DNA of 36,621 nt from an uncultured Ruminococcus sp. (GTDB lineage Bacteria; Bacillota; Clostridia; Oscillospirales; Ruminococcaceae): assembly GCA_949283135.1 (NCBI GenBank), contig CASDRM010000079.1, positions 1-36,621 on the forward strand, written 5' to 3'. The translations under genes were made by a program, and so were the position numbers. Below the pieces are notes generated by a model. The model saw only the letters and a program-made list of their open reading frames with translations. It did no database searches and was not told where the DNA came from. The first letter of the stretch is position 1; the number at the start of each line of letters is the position of its first letter. Shown here piece by piece: positions 1 through 9,335 of this stretch.

Positions 1-2
1 CG

Positions 3-872
3 CTGGTATACCTGATCTACGGGCTTGTGAGGAGAAGAAGAAAAGATCAGGAGAGAGGGCATCGAGGCAAGTATGCCATGCTGGCGTTTGTCATATTGGT
101 AACGCCGCCTGTCGGCGTCTGTTTCCTTGCTTTTTCCCACATTTTATATAAGCTCGGCTCCAGAAAAGAGGTGGACATGAGCGACGTCTCCTTCAGCCGC
201 GAAAGGGTCAAGGTTGATGTCGCCGCGGATATAGGAAGCGAGATAAACATCGTGCCTATGAAGGAGGCTCTCAACGTCAGCGATACCGCGCTGCGCCGCA
301 GGATGCTCCTCGATGTTCTGAAAAGGGACACCGAAAAGGCTATGGCGACTCTTTCGGTTGCGATAGAAAATCCCGACTCGGAGACCTCGCACTACGCGGC
401 GTCGGTAATGACAGACGCGCTTTCAGAGTTCAGGGGGACGGTCCAGAATATGGCGGAGGCTCTGAAAAAGGATCCTGAGGATATGGATCTTGCCGTCTCG
501 CTTTTGTCGAGTCTTCTTGAGGTACTTGGAAAGGGAATGCTTATAGGCACGGAGAAAAGCACATATACCCACATGGCGAACGATACCGCTCAGTCGATAT
601 ACGATAATGACGTAAGCCTTCTCAAGGGCGCGGATTACAAAAGGCTTGCCGGGCTTTTGACGGATATAGGTATAATGAGCACAGCGGAGGAATGGGTAAG
701 AAGGGGAATGGAGCAGCGCCCGGAGAGCCTTGATGTGTACGTCGGCGCCATGAAATATTATTACACGATAAAAAACAGGGACAGATTTTTCGAGTGCCTT
801 GACAGGCTCAAGAGCTCAAGCGTCGTCCTTGACAACGAGGCCATGCAGTACATGAGACTGTTCAGGCGATGA
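3..872 (+). CDS. PelE-like membrane/TPR protein (5' partial)
   Basis: The reading frame is open to the left edge, so the true start lies outside. A GTG at 27 could be read as a start, but the eight upstream in-frame residues (LVYLIYGL) form the end of a hydrophobic helix. The visible protein therefore has two membrane helices separated by a very basic loop (RRRRK), the second around residues 26-46 from the window edge. A soluble helical region follows whose repeats look like divergent TPRs (for example the stretch ending EEWVRRGMEQRPESL). Two N-terminal helices plus TPRs is the architecture of PelE, which in Pseudomonas binds the synthase PelF in the inner-membrane Pel complex. The gene sits 17 bases upstream of the next gene in an operon that carries recognisable pelF and pelG. 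The PelE assignment rests on architecture and context, not on a sequence signature. Confidence 0.6.
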   Translation: MVYLIYGLVRRRRKDQERGHRGKYAMLAFVILVTPPVGVCFLAFSHILYKLGSRKEVDMSDVSFSRERVKVDVAADIGSEINIVPMKEALNVSDTALRRRMLLDVLKRDTEKAMATLSVAIENPDSETSHYAASVMTDALSEFRGTVQNMAEALKKDPEDMDLAVSLLSSLLEVLGKGMLIGTEKSTYTHMANDTAQSIYDNDVSLLKGADYKRLAGLLTDIGIMSTAEEWVRRGMEQRPESLDVYVGAMKYYYTIKNRDRFFECLDRLKSSSVVLDNEAMQYMRLFRR

Positions 873-889
873 CCGGGAGATAGTAGAGT

Positions 890-3292
890 ATGTCGTTTGC
901 ATTGGAAACCTTGTGGTGGATGATAAAGCTGTTCGTGGTTTACGGACTGCTTATCGTTGCCGTACCCGCAGTAGCCCTGCGTCCTATTCTAAGGGGAAAG
1001 ACCCTGTCACAGGGATATATTATCTGCGTAGTTTTCAGCTCATTCTACTATATAAATGTAGTGCTTGTTTTCGGACTGCTTGGTCTGACGCAGCGGATAG
1101 TTATGATAGGCGTTACGCTTCTTACCGTCGCCATAATCATAGCTGTCAGGTGGAAGCGGATCAGGAGCGTATATTTTCCCAAGATAAAGCAGGGCTGGGA
1201 GACGACCGTCAGGATATTCAAGCGTGAGGTGCCGCTGGGGCTCGCTATTCGCCAAAGCGTAAAAAGAGCCGGAAGCAGGCTCAAGAAGACCGATAGGATG
1301 CTCCGCATTACACGTTTTGAAAACGTGCTGGAGATTGTCATACTCAGCTTCTGCATCCTAATGACGCTGGTGCTGTTCGGATACACCTATACCCAGCACT
1401 ACAGCTATTTTGCCTCAGACATAGTAACGCATCAGGGCTGGATAAATACCATTTCCAGCGACAATAAGATCTTCGGAGCGGGAGTGTATCCCTTCGGGAT
1501 GCACGCGATGGTGTACTATATCCACGCGGTATTTGATATTCCGACGGTGCTGCTTCTCAGACTTCTGCCGCCTATACACGGATTTTTCTCATTTATGGTG
1601 GTGCTTGCGGTCACCAAGCAGATATGCAGGACAAGATTCGCGCCGTATATCGGATATTTTTTGTATATCGGCGCGTCGTTTACACTCGAGTCAAAGCTTG
1701 CAAGGTTTCTGTCAATGCTCCCTCAGGAGTACGGACTTATCTACTGTCTGCCCTGTCTTGCCGCCGCCGTTATGTTCTTCAGGGAGAGAAAGGCTGAGGT
1801 CGCAGCAGAAAAGGCGCTCAAGGATCAGGACATGTATTATGTCCGCAGGGGCAAGCTCAGGAAGAGGAGGGAGTCAACGCTTTGGCTCTGGCTGCTGATA
1901 ATCAGCTTCGGTCTTACCATGGCGGTTCATTTCTACGTCACTCTTCTTGCCGGAGTCCTGATAGTCGCTATCGCGGTGGGATATCTGCCGTACATATTCC
2001 GCAGGCAGTATTTCGGCAGACTTGTCGCAGCCGCTTTGATAGCGGTCATAATACCCGTAACGCCTATGGCGGCGGCGTTTGCCTCCGGCACGCCGCTTCA
2101 GGGCTCGCTGTACTGGGCGACCTCGGTAATGGGAATAGATCTCGGCGAGGTGCTCAACGAGGATACCGACAACACCGCGGATGACGAAGCTGCCGGCGAC
2201 CGGACCGAGGAAGCCGAAAACGACGGCGGAGCGGCCGAGGACGGCGAGGAGCCCGACGGCAGCGCTGCCGCAGCCGGAGAGGAAGACCCCCAAGAGCAGC
2301 TTTCACTGAGCGAAAAGCTAAAGCAGGCAGTTGTAAAGCTCCCTAACGCGGCCAGATCATTTTTCCAAAATTACACTTTCGGCGCTGATTACTTCCCGTA
2401 CATCGTCGCGGCGGCAATACTGCCGTTGGTATGCGCGTTTATACTGCTCTTCTTCAAGGAGTGGGAGTATGTCTCGATAGTAGTGACAGTGGTAGTTAAC
2501 CTCGTGCTAACTACGTTTGTTTCGATAACCGGACAGCTCGGTCTGCCGGTCATAATAGACCCGGACAGAATGTCAAACTTCCAGTGCTATGAGATGCCCC
2601 TTATTATCGCGATCGCGGTGGACGCACCGCTTGTTGTGCTCAGCAAAATAATCAAAAAGGTGAGGCTGACAGATATCCTTTCCTTTGGGCTTGCGGCGGC
2701 ATGTATAATAAGCTGCTTCGCCTTCGGAAAGGTCAGGGGACTGATGAGAGCGGGAGAGAGCAGTCTTCAGTCCGACGAGGCTGCTATCTGCCTGTATGAG
2801 ATAATGAACAGGTATCCCCAGAAGGTGTGGACGATAGTCTCGTGCAACGAGGAAAGAGCGATGATGGACTCCGCCGGCTGGCACTACGAGGTAATCGACT
2901 TCCTCAGGGACATAGAGCATTACGACAATGATACCCAGATGCTCATTCCCACGCACTACGTTTTCTTCTTCATCGAAAAGGAAAGCCTGAATTACGCCAT
3001 AGGCGCATGGTCATCGGATATCGACCCAACGGTCAGCGAGGAGTGGGCTTCAATGCCGCTGCCGCCAAAATCCGGGCTCTCTCAGTATAACGGCACGAAC
3101 AGAATCATACTCAACTCGAGGATGTACTACTGGGCGCAGGAGTTCATGCTCAGATATCCGAACGAGCTCAAGGTATTCTATGAGAACGACGAATTCGTCT
3201 GCTACTTCCTTGAGCAGAACGATTACTATCTTTACAATCTGGCAATAGACTACGGCTTTAACGAGGATAATCCGAATGGTAACCAAATCTAA
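890..3292 (+). CDS. Large multi-spanning membrane protein in Pel-type cluster, possible GT-C enzyme
   Basis: This 800-aa protein begins with about three hydrophobic helices (residues 7-90), then a basic cytoplasmic loop and further helices from about residue 145 to 400 and again around 500-625. The segment near residues 175-200 (SDIVTHQGW followed by YPFGMH) resembles the acidic first loop of GT-C-fold glycosyltransferases such as DUF6541-type membrane proteins; that is a resemblance, not proof. Around residues 420-470 lies a low-complexity loop made almost only of D, E, A and G. The last 170 residues are soluble and rich in aromatic residues. Classical Pel operons of Pseudomonas have no such protein, so here it may supply a lipid-linked sugar, modify the polymer or replace a missing Pel component. 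ATG start with GGGAG about eight bases upstream; the 3' end overlaps the next gene by 17 bases. Confidence 0.55.
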   Translation: MSFALETLWWMIKLFVVYGLLIVAVPAVALRPILRGKTLSQGYIICVVFSSFYYINVVLVFGLLGLTQRIVMIGVTLLTVAIIIAVRWKRIRSVYFPKIKQGWETTVRIFKREVPLGLAIRQSVKRAGSRLKKTDRMLRITRFENVLEIVILSFCILMTLVLFGYTYTQHYSYFASDIVTHQGWINTISSDNKIFGAGVYPFGMHAMVYYIHAVFDIPTVLLLRLLPPIHGFFSFMVVLAVTKQICRTRFAPYIGYFLYIGASFTLESKLARFLSMLPQEYGLIYCLPCLAAAVMFFRERKAEVAAEKALKDQDMYYVRRGKLRKRRESTLWLWLLIISFGLTMAVHFYVTLLAGVLIVAIAVGYLPYIFRRQYFGRLVAAALIAVIIPVTPMAAAFASGTPLQGSLYWATSVMGIDLGEVLNEDTDNTADDEAAGDRTEEAENDGGAAEDGEEPDGSAAAAGEEDPQEQLSLSEKLKQAVVKLPNAARSFFQNYTFGADYFPYIVAAAILPLVCAFILLFFKEWEYVSIVVTVVVNLVLTTFVSITGQLGLPVIIDPDRMSNFQCYEMPLIIAIAVDAPLVVLSKIIKKVRLTDILSFGLAAACIISCFAFGKVRGLMRAGESSLQSDEAAICLYEIMNRYPQKVWTIVSCNEERAMMDSAGWHYEVIDFLRDIEHYDNDTQMLIPTHYVFFFIEKESLNYAIGAWSSDIDPTVSEEWASMPLPPKSGLSQYNGTNRIILNSRMYYWAQEFMLRYPNELKVFYENDEFVCYFLEQNDYYLYNLAIDYGFNEDNPNGNQI

Positions 3293-5093
3293 CTTTCTGG
3301 TAATCACTATAATAATGCTTGTAGTGCTGATAATGTTCCAGTCTACCAGCATCTCCGAGGAGATAGCCCTGAGCAGCGGAGAAAACCTCAGTCTCGAACT
3401 CGGCGCGGGTATGGACGCTCAGCTTCAGATGCGCAAGGAGTATGACGAGATTTCTGGTGAGCTCTCCTCAGGCGATGCGGCGGACTGTCAGGTCGGACTT
3501 GTCGGCAGCGACGAGCCCTGCCTTCGATATGCCCGGGAGTGGTGCGTCAACCAGAAAAAGAGCTATTGCGGCTATTTGAACCTTGAAGACGCGGCGAACG
3601 ATTCCGACTGTCCGGATATGCTTATCGTCGATTCAAGCCTGATTACCCCGGAGAGCGGAGACGCTTTGAGAGCTCTCGGAAGCAGGGACAAAACTGTGGT
3701 GATTTCGGGGCTGCCCTCCGTGAGCGTCCTTGAGAGCTCTGACGCGGTCATGGACTGTCTCGGTATAGAGACAGTACGGGAGGACGAGGTTGAGCTGGAC
3801 GGCTTCAAGATGTTTGCCAACTTTATCCTCGGCGGGGAGGTTATATATGACGATTATGCGATGAGTCTCCCGTTTGTGCAGCTCGACTCCTCCGTCAGGG
3901 TGTTTATAGTGGGGCAGTCGGACGAGAGCTGGTTTGAGGAGCTTGAAAATGAGGAGCTTCCGCCGCTTTTATGGAGAAACTATAACTATACAGGAAGCGT
4001 GTATGTAGTAAACGCCGATTTTCTTGACGGGCATATTGCCGCCGGAATACTTACCGGCATAGCCTCTGACGACGCCGCGGAGTATGTATACCCGGTCGTA
4101 AACGCCCAGATATCGGTAGTGAACGCCTTCCCGCTTCTGGCTGATGAAAACACAGAGACGGTGTACAACAACTACGGTCAGGGCTCGATCGGCGTATTCA
4201 GAGACATCATCTGGCCCGCCATTGCCGCGGTTTACTATGATACAGACGAGCAGATGACCACTATATGCTCCCCAAAGCTGGACTATGTCAACTATGAGCA
4301 AACGTCCTACGAGACGCTTGAGTATCTTTATCAGGAGATATCCAAGATGAGAGGAGAAATGGGGCTTTCCGGCTATCAGGTGTCTGACATACCGTTAGAG
4401 GAAAAGCTGATTGAGGACTCCGAGGTGTTTGGGGAGCAGCTTCCTAACTATAAAATACAGACCTTCTACTCGGGAGGGCTTAAGCTTGACGAGTACGAGA
4501 GTCTTTTTGATACCGGCGAGGTACTCGAGGATATCAGGACTGTTTTAGCTCCATACGAAGAGCAGGGAAGCGACTTGTTCTTTGACTATGTGGGAAGCGA
4601 CAGCGTTCTCAGGCTCAGCATATATATGGACAGCACCGTGCATGAGGTCGAGGATGACTTCAGGCTGTGCTGTCTTCAGACCGCGTACGGCTATTATTCC
4701 ACCATGGTCGATCTTTCAAAGGTCGTGTATCCCGAGGAACCAAACGACCTGTTCAACATCATGAGTGAGGACTGGGCGAAGTACTACCGTCCGTATAGAA
4801 TAAGATTCAGCTATTTCGACAAGCTTACCGCCACTGCCGCCGATGCAAGAGTGAGGAGCTATCTTGCCGTAGACTACGACTATTTCCGCGAGGGCGATGA
4901 GATAACGATAGCTCCGGTAACGGATTCCGAGGAGAGCTATTTTATCCTCAGGCTGCACGGCGAGGAGATAACCGGTATCACCGGCGGAAGCTATACCGAG
5001 CTGGAGACGGACTGGTATTTGATAAACATAACCGATGAAAGCGCGGTAGTTACCGTCAAGCAGACGAACAAGACCGAGTATACGGGCGGGTGA
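3276..5093 (+). CDS. Membrane-anchored extracytoplasmic protein of the Pel-type cluster (unknown function)
   Basis: This 605-aa protein has one N-terminal hydrophobic helix (about residues 6-24) with no lipobox. The rest is acidic and probably outside the cell. Residues 70-190 alternate strands and helices in a Rossmann/flavodoxin-like way (QVGLVGS, PDMLIVDSS, KTVVISGLPSV), reminiscent of the GATase- or reductase-like domain found in PelA-type and DUF2194-type proteins of other exopolysaccharide loci. I recall DUF2194 proteins next to pelF in Gram-positive genomes but could not check membership. The C-terminal 120 residues look like an all-beta domain. Start ATG at 3276 lies inside the previous gene with GAGGAT upstream, suggesting translational coupling; pelF starts 10 bases downstream. 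It probably interacts with, or trims or modifies, the exported polymer. Confidence 0.5.
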   Translation: MVTKSNFLVITIIMLVVLIMFQSTSISEEIALSSGENLSLELGAGMDAQLQMRKEYDEISGELSSGDAADCQVGLVGSDEPCLRYAREWCVNQKKSYCGYLNLEDAANDSDCPDMLIVDSSLITPESGDALRALGSRDKTVVISGLPSVSVLESSDAVMDCLGIETVREDEVELDGFKMFANFILGGEVIYDDYAMSLPFVQLDSSVRVFIVGQSDESWFEELENEELPPLLWRNYNYTGSVYVVNADFLDGHIAAGILTGIASDDAAEYVYPVVNAQISVVNAFPLLADENTETVYNNYGQGSIGVFRDIIWPAIAAVYYDTDEQMTTICSPKLDYVNYEQTSYETLEYLYQEISKMRGEMGLSGYQVSDIPLEEKLIEDSEVFGEQLPNYKIQTFYSGGLKLDEYESLFDTGEVLEDIRTVLAPYEEQGSDLFFDYVGSDSVLRLSIYMDSTVHEVEDDFRLCCLQTAYGYYSTMVDLSKVVYPEEPNDLFNIMSEDWAKYYRPYRIRFSYFDKLTATAADARVRSYLAVDYDYFREGDEITIAPVTDSEESYFILRLHGEEITGITGGSYTELETDWYLINITDESAVVTVKQTNKTEYTGG

Positions 5094-5103
5094 AAGTGAG
5101 AAG

Positions 5104-6606
5104 ATGAAGGTTTGCATAATCGCCGAGGGCTGCTACCCTTATGTTGTAGGAGGGGTTTCGAGCTGGGTACACAGCTTGATCCAGCAGTTCCCGAATATAG
5201 AATTCATAGTGACCTCGATAGTGGCGAACCGCAGCCAGCGCGCGAAGTTTGCCTACAAGCTGCCTGACAATGTCTCAGAGGTCAACGAGATTTACCTCAT
5301 GGACGATGAATTTGAGACGGGCAGAAGAAACAAAAAGGCAAAGCTCAGGCTCAGTACCGCTGAATTCGAGGCGATAAGAGGGCTTGTTATCGGAGAGCGG
5401 GTCGACTGGAAAACGATATTCGACATGTTTCAGCACCGGCGCTTTCACCTGAACGACCTTCTGATGAGCGAGGATTTCCTCAGGGTAGCCGAGGAGGTCT
5501 ATGAGCTCAGATATCCGAGCATCGTGTTCTCCGACTTTTTGTGGACGCTGCGCTCAATATATCTTCCGCTCGGCTTTGCTCTCAAGCACACGCCGGCTAA
5601 GGCGGATCTGTACCACTGCGTAGCTACCGGCTACTCGGGAATAGTAGGAAGCGTGGGCAAAGAATTGTACGGCTCGCCGCTTTTGATATCAGAGCACGGA
5701 ATATACACCCGTGAGCGCGAGGAGGAGATAATCAAGGCGAAGTGGGTAACGGGAGTATATAAGGACTTCTGGATAGAGCAGTTTAAGAAGATGTCGATGT
5801 GCGCATACGACTATGCGGACATAGTCACATCGCTTTTTGAGGACGCCCGCTCGCTCCAGATAGAGCTCGGCTGCCCCAAGGAAAAGACGAGGGTCACACC
5901 CAACGGAGTAAGCATCTCGGATTTCGAAAACATACCTCAAAAGGCTCCCGACGACAGCATGATAAACATCGGCGCTGCCATAAGGGTAACGCCTATCAAG
6001 GATGTAAAGACGATGATACAGGCTTTTTACTACGCCAAGCAGAAAAACCCGAAGCTCAAGCTATGGATAATGGGCTCCTGGGAGGAGGACGAGGAGTACG
6101 CCAAGGAGTGCTTTGAGCTGGTCAGGTCGATGAACATACCTGACGTCGAGTTCACGGGAAGAATCGACGTAAAGGACTACCTCGGCAGGATGGATATGCT
6201 TCTTCTGACCAGTATAAGCGAGGGACAGCCGCTTAGTATACTTGAGGGCTTCGCCGCAAAAAGACCGCATATAGCTACAAACGTAGGAAACTGCCGGGGG
6301 CTGATATACGGAGAGGGAGACGGACTCGGAGCGGCGGGAATCGTAGTTCCGGTAATGAACATAGAAAAAATCAGCCGGGCGATATGCGAAATGGCGGAAG
6401 ACCTTGAAAAGACCAAGGAAATGGGCGAGATAGGCTACCGCCGCGTCTGCGCGAAATACAGAATAGAGGACATGAAAAGGGTGTATACCGACACATATAA
6501 GGAGCTGGCTGAGAAAGCCGGCGTAAAGTGGCCGGAAAAGAACGTAGTCATAGAGAAAGAAGAGGTGGGCAAGTCCGGTGGCAGGCATAGGCATAAAGCT
6601 AAATAG
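5104..6606 (+). CDS. pelF: PelF-type glycosyltransferase (GT4), exopolysaccharide synthase
   Basis: This 500-aa cytosolic protein opens with MKVCIIAEGCYPYVVGGVSSW, the typical PelF start: a Rossmann strand followed by the glycine-rich donor loop. Further family marks are SEHGIYTREREEE near residues 195-207 and the GT4 E-x7-E region (SEGQPLSILEGFA) near residues 372-384. Length matches the roughly 500 aa usual for PelF. In Pseudomonas aeruginosa PelF is the nucleotide-sugar-dependent polymerase of the cationic GalN/GalNAc polymer Pel and works in a PelD-PelE-PelF-PelG membrane complex. The direct overlap with pelG (29 bases) and the upstream PelE-like gene support the same role. Substrate is not predictable from the sequence. 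ATG start preceded by GGTGAAAGTGAG. Confidence 0.9.
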   Translation: MKVCIIAEGCYPYVVGGVSSWVHSLIQQFPNIEFIVTSIVANRSQRAKFAYKLPDNVSEVNEIYLMDDEFETGRRNKKAKLRLSTAEFEAIRGLVIGERVDWKTIFDMFQHRRFHLNDLLMSEDFLRVAEEVYELRYPSIVFSDFLWTLRSIYLPLGFALKHTPAKADLYHCVATGYSGIVGSVGKELYGSPLLISEHGIYTREREEEIIKAKWVTGVYKDFWIEQFKKMSMCAYDYADIVTSLFEDARSLQIELGCPKEKTRVTPNGVSISDFENIPQKAPDDSMINIGAAIRVTPIKDVKTMIQAFYYAKQKNPKLKLWIMGSWEEDEEYAKECFELVRSMNIPDVEFTGRIDVKDYLGRMDMLLLTSISEGQPLSILEGFAAKRPHIATNVGNCRGLIYGEGDGLGAAGIVVPVMNIEKISRAICEMAEDLEKTKEMGEIGYRRVCAKYRIEDMKRVYTDTYKELAEKAGVKWPEKNVVIEKEEVGKSGGRHRHKAK

Positions 6607-8071
6607 AATATTCAACGAGGGCGGCAAGTCTATAAGCAGGACAATATACGGTTCCGTCTACAGCACCCTCGCCACCATAGCCCCGATGCTCCTGGTCATA
6701 GGCACCATGCTTCTTATGTACATTTTTCTCAATTTTGAGTCGGTGGGCTACTGGGACAGGGAGCTGTTTTCCTGCTCGATACTGTATGTATTCATTTTTG
6801 CGCTCCTGACGGCGGCGCCCTTTAACTCGGTGCTGTCAAAGTATGTTGGAGACAGGATCTTTGAGGAAAGGTATCAGGACATACTCCCGTGCAACTATGT
6901 CGGGCTGTTTTTGAACATGGGCTTGGCGGCTCTGGTAGGCATCCCGTTCTGCGTCTGGGCGGTAGTTGTCGGGCATATACCCGTCTACTATGTCGCGACG
7001 ACCTTCTTCTGCTACATAAGTCTTGGTCTGTGCTTCCACGAGATGCTTTACCTGTCAATACTCAAGCAGTACAGGCGGGTGTCTGTGTTCTTCGCTGTCG
7101 GGATGCTTGTGACGTTTGTTCTGTCGCTTGTTCTGCACTATATTTTCGGCGTAAGCATAACCTACAGCATGCTGTTTTCGATGTTTGTCGGCTTCTTTTT
7201 GATAGCCTGCTTCGAGTTTTCCTTCGTCAAGAGGTACTTCCACTCAAACAGCCATCACTACAGGGAGGTATTCGGATATTTCAGGCTCTACTGGAAGCTG
7301 ATTTTGACCAACTTTTTCTATGTGCTGGGGCTTTATGTACACAACTTTGTTTTCTGGACAAAGGAGGACATGAGGCTTGTGCTTGCAGACACCTATGTGT
7401 GCAACCAGCCGTATGACATGGCGAGCTGTATCGCCATGTTTACAAACATTTCCGCGAGTGTTATATTTATAGCGTATGTTGAAATGTACTTCCGCAAGAG
7501 ATATCAGGATTACAACGAAGCGGTTATCGGAGGACGGCTAAAGGACATAATGAAGGCCAAGGGCAGGATGTTCAGGCTGTTCTCAGATCAGATAGTTAGA
7601 ATAGTGAATATCCAGTTTATAATATCTGTCGTGCTTTTCCTTGTCTGCCTGATCGTTCTGCCGAGACTGGGAATGAGCGGACTGGTAATGTCAATATACC
7701 CGTGTATGGCTGCGGGCTATTTCGTTTTATTCATAACCTACACGGTGATACTTTACCTGCAATACTTCAACGACCTGACCGGCTCCATGCTGACCGGCAT
7801 AGCATTCTGCGTGTCGGTATTTATTTTCAGCCTGCTCTCCATGAATCTGCCGGAGGACTGGTACGCTCTCGGCGTTTTCGCGGGAAGCATAGTCGGCTGG
7901 ACGGTGGCGTATTTCCGTGTCAGGTGGGTGGAACGGCATCTGAACGAGCATATTTTCTGCCGCGGCTCTATTGTCGAGGAGCTAAACAGACCCATGCCGT
8001 CGCCAAAGGTATATGATCGAAGACTTGGGGGATTCATAGATGATGAAGAAGGGCTTGATGCTGAGCAGTAA
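6578..8071 (+). CDS. pelG: PelG-type exopolysaccharide transporter (MOP/flippase-like)
   Basis: This 497-aa integral membrane protein has about twelve hydrophobic helices and begins VAGIGIKLNRIF, very close to the conserved MAGIGF.L N-terminus of PelG. The GTG start at 6578 lies inside the end of pelF and is preceded by GAAGAGGTGGG, so the two are probably translationally coupled. PelG proteins belong to the MOP/polysaccharide-flippase-like superfamily and are the presumed membrane channel for Pel, working with PelF. The C-terminal tail after the last helix (from about residue 455) is hydrophilic. The gene overlaps the next glycosyltransferase by 32 bases. Confidence 0.9.
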   Translation: MAGIGIKLNRIFNEGGKSISRTIYGSVYSTLATIAPMLLVIGTMLLMYIFLNFESVGYWDRELFSCSILYVFIFALLTAAPFNSVLSKYVGDRIFEERYQDILPCNYVGLFLNMGLAALVGIPFCVWAVVVGHIPVYYVATTFFCYISLGLCFHEMLYLSILKQYRRVSVFFAVGMLVTFVLSLVLHYIFGVSITYSMLFSMFVGFFLIACFEFSFVKRYFHSNSHHYREVFGYFRLYWKLILTNFFYVLGLYVHNFVFWTKEDMRLVLADTYVCNQPYDMASCIAMFTNISASVIFIAYVEMYFRKRYQDYNEAVIGGRLKDIMKAKGRMFRLFSDQIVRIVNIQFIISVVLFLVCLIVLPRLGMSGLVMSIYPCMAAGYFVLFITYTVILYLQYFNDLTGSMLTGIAFCVSVFIFSLLSMNLPEDWYALGVFAGSIVGWTVAYFRVRWVERHLNEHIFCRGSIVEELNRPMPSPKVYDRRLGGFIDDEEGLDAEQ

Positions 8072-9287
8072 CCGTTCGGACAGAAAAAAGGTGCTCTTTG
8101 TCATGAATACCATGGGAAGAGCAGGCGCCGAGAGGGCACTGATAGAGCTGATGAAGGCAATAGACACGGACAATGCGGATATTTATCTTTATGTGATTAT
8201 CCCGAGGGGAGAGCTGTTCGACGAATTGCCGGAAAAAGTCAGGATCCTTAACAAAAGCTATGACAACCGGTCTGTGCTGTCCAGGGGCGGAAGCTTATTT
8301 ATCCTAAGGGAGCTTATCAGGTACGTTTTTAAGCCTCGCTGCTTTACAAGGCTGGTCAGGAGGATGTGCGCCGTGCTGTTCAGCAGGTCGGATGTTTCCC
8401 GCCGGGTGAGGCTTGAGAAGACGATCAGACGGCTTTTTGCCGACGGCGCGCCTGATATGGATATGGAGTTCGACCTTGCAACGGCGTATCTTGAAGGACC
8501 TGCAACGTGGTACGTTGCCGAAAAGGTAAACGCCAAGAAAAAGGCGGCGTTTTTACATATCGATTATCGCAAGGCGGGTTATGACCGTACAATGGACAAC
8601 GGCTGCTACGAGAAGATCGACCGCATATTCGCCGTTTCCGAGAACGTAAAAGAGGGCTTTTTGAGCGTCTATCCCGAGTATGAGAGCAAAACCGAGCTGT
8701 TCATGAATATAATCAACACCGACAGAATAAACGCGCTTGCCGCGCAGGAGGGCTTTACCGACGGGTTTGACGGCGTAAGGCTGCTGACGGTCGGAAGACT
8801 TCACTATCAGAAGGGCTATGATATCGCCGTTGAGACAGCAAGGCTTTTAAAGGACGCAGGAAAGAGATTCAAGTGGTGCGTTATCGGCGAGGGAGCGGAA
8901 GAAAAGAAGCTGAGAGCCTTGATAAAGGAAAAGGGAGTCGAGGACGAGTTCGTTCTTATGGGCGCGAAGTCGAATCCATATCCTTATTTCAGGCAGTCTG
9001 ATATTTATGTGTGTACCTCAAGATTTGAGGGCAAGAGCATAGTGATAGAGGAAGCCCAGACCCTTGGACTCCCGATAGTTTCCGCCCAGACAACAGGAAT
9101 ACGGGAGCAGGTGAATGACGGGGAGGACGGAATAATTGTTCCTGGAGAGCCTGACGAGCTTTCGCGGGCGATAAGCCGCCTGATAGACGACGAAGAGCTT
9201 CGCGTGAGATTGGGACATGCCGCAAGCCTGAAAATACAGACCTCGACAGGCGAGGCAAAGCGGTTTGTGCAGCTCATGGAATCATAA
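8040..9287 (+). CDS. Glycosyltransferase family 4
   Basis: This 415-aa protein has a GT-B fold of the GT4 type. The N-terminal glycine-rich loop is NTMGRAGAERAL (about residues 22-33). The C-terminal half has TVGRLHYQKGYD (about 250-260) and the E-x7-E motif in SRFEGKSIVIEEAQ (about 326-339), then GIREQVNDGEDGIIV. It is most similar in style to capsule and teichoic-type retaining transferases; donor and acceptor cannot be told. The ATG at 8040 is followed by a second ATG at 8043 and both lie inside the end of pelG. In this operon it probably adds a sugar to the exported polysaccharide or to a primer. A 48-base AT-rich gap separates it from the next gene. Confidence 0.85.
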   Translation: MMKKGLMLSSNRSDRKKVLFVMNTMGRAGAERALIELMKAIDTDNADIYLYVIIPRGELFDELPEKVRILNKSYDNRSVLSRGGSLFILRELIRYVFKPRCFTRLVRRMCAVLFSRSDVSRRVRLEKTIRRLFADGAPDMDMEFDLATAYLEGPATWYVAEKVNAKKKAAFLHIDYRKAGYDRTMDNGCYEKIDRIFAVSENVKEGFLSVYPEYESKTELFMNIINTDRINALAAQEGFTDGFDGVRLLTVGRLHYQKGYDIAVETARLLKDAGKRFKWCVIGEGAEEKKLRALIKEKGVEDEFVLMGAKSNPYPYFRQSDIYVCTSRFEGKSIVIEEAQTLGLPIVSAQTTGIREQVNDGEDGIIVPGEPDELSRAISRLIDDEELRVRLGHAASLKIQTSTGEAKRFVQLMES

Positions 9288-9335
9288 CAGTAAGTATAAT
9301 ATAGATAAAATATTACAAAATTACAGGGTGAGATA

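Noticed and set aside
1874..2293. A 139-aa minus-strand frame opposite the acidic loop
   Set aside because: It mirrors GC-rich repeats of the coding strand and has no supporting signals.
9288..9335. TATAAT-like sequence before the GT2 gene
   Set aside because: No acceptable -35 at 16-18 bases upstream; the AT-rich gap may still matter but is not supported as a promoter.
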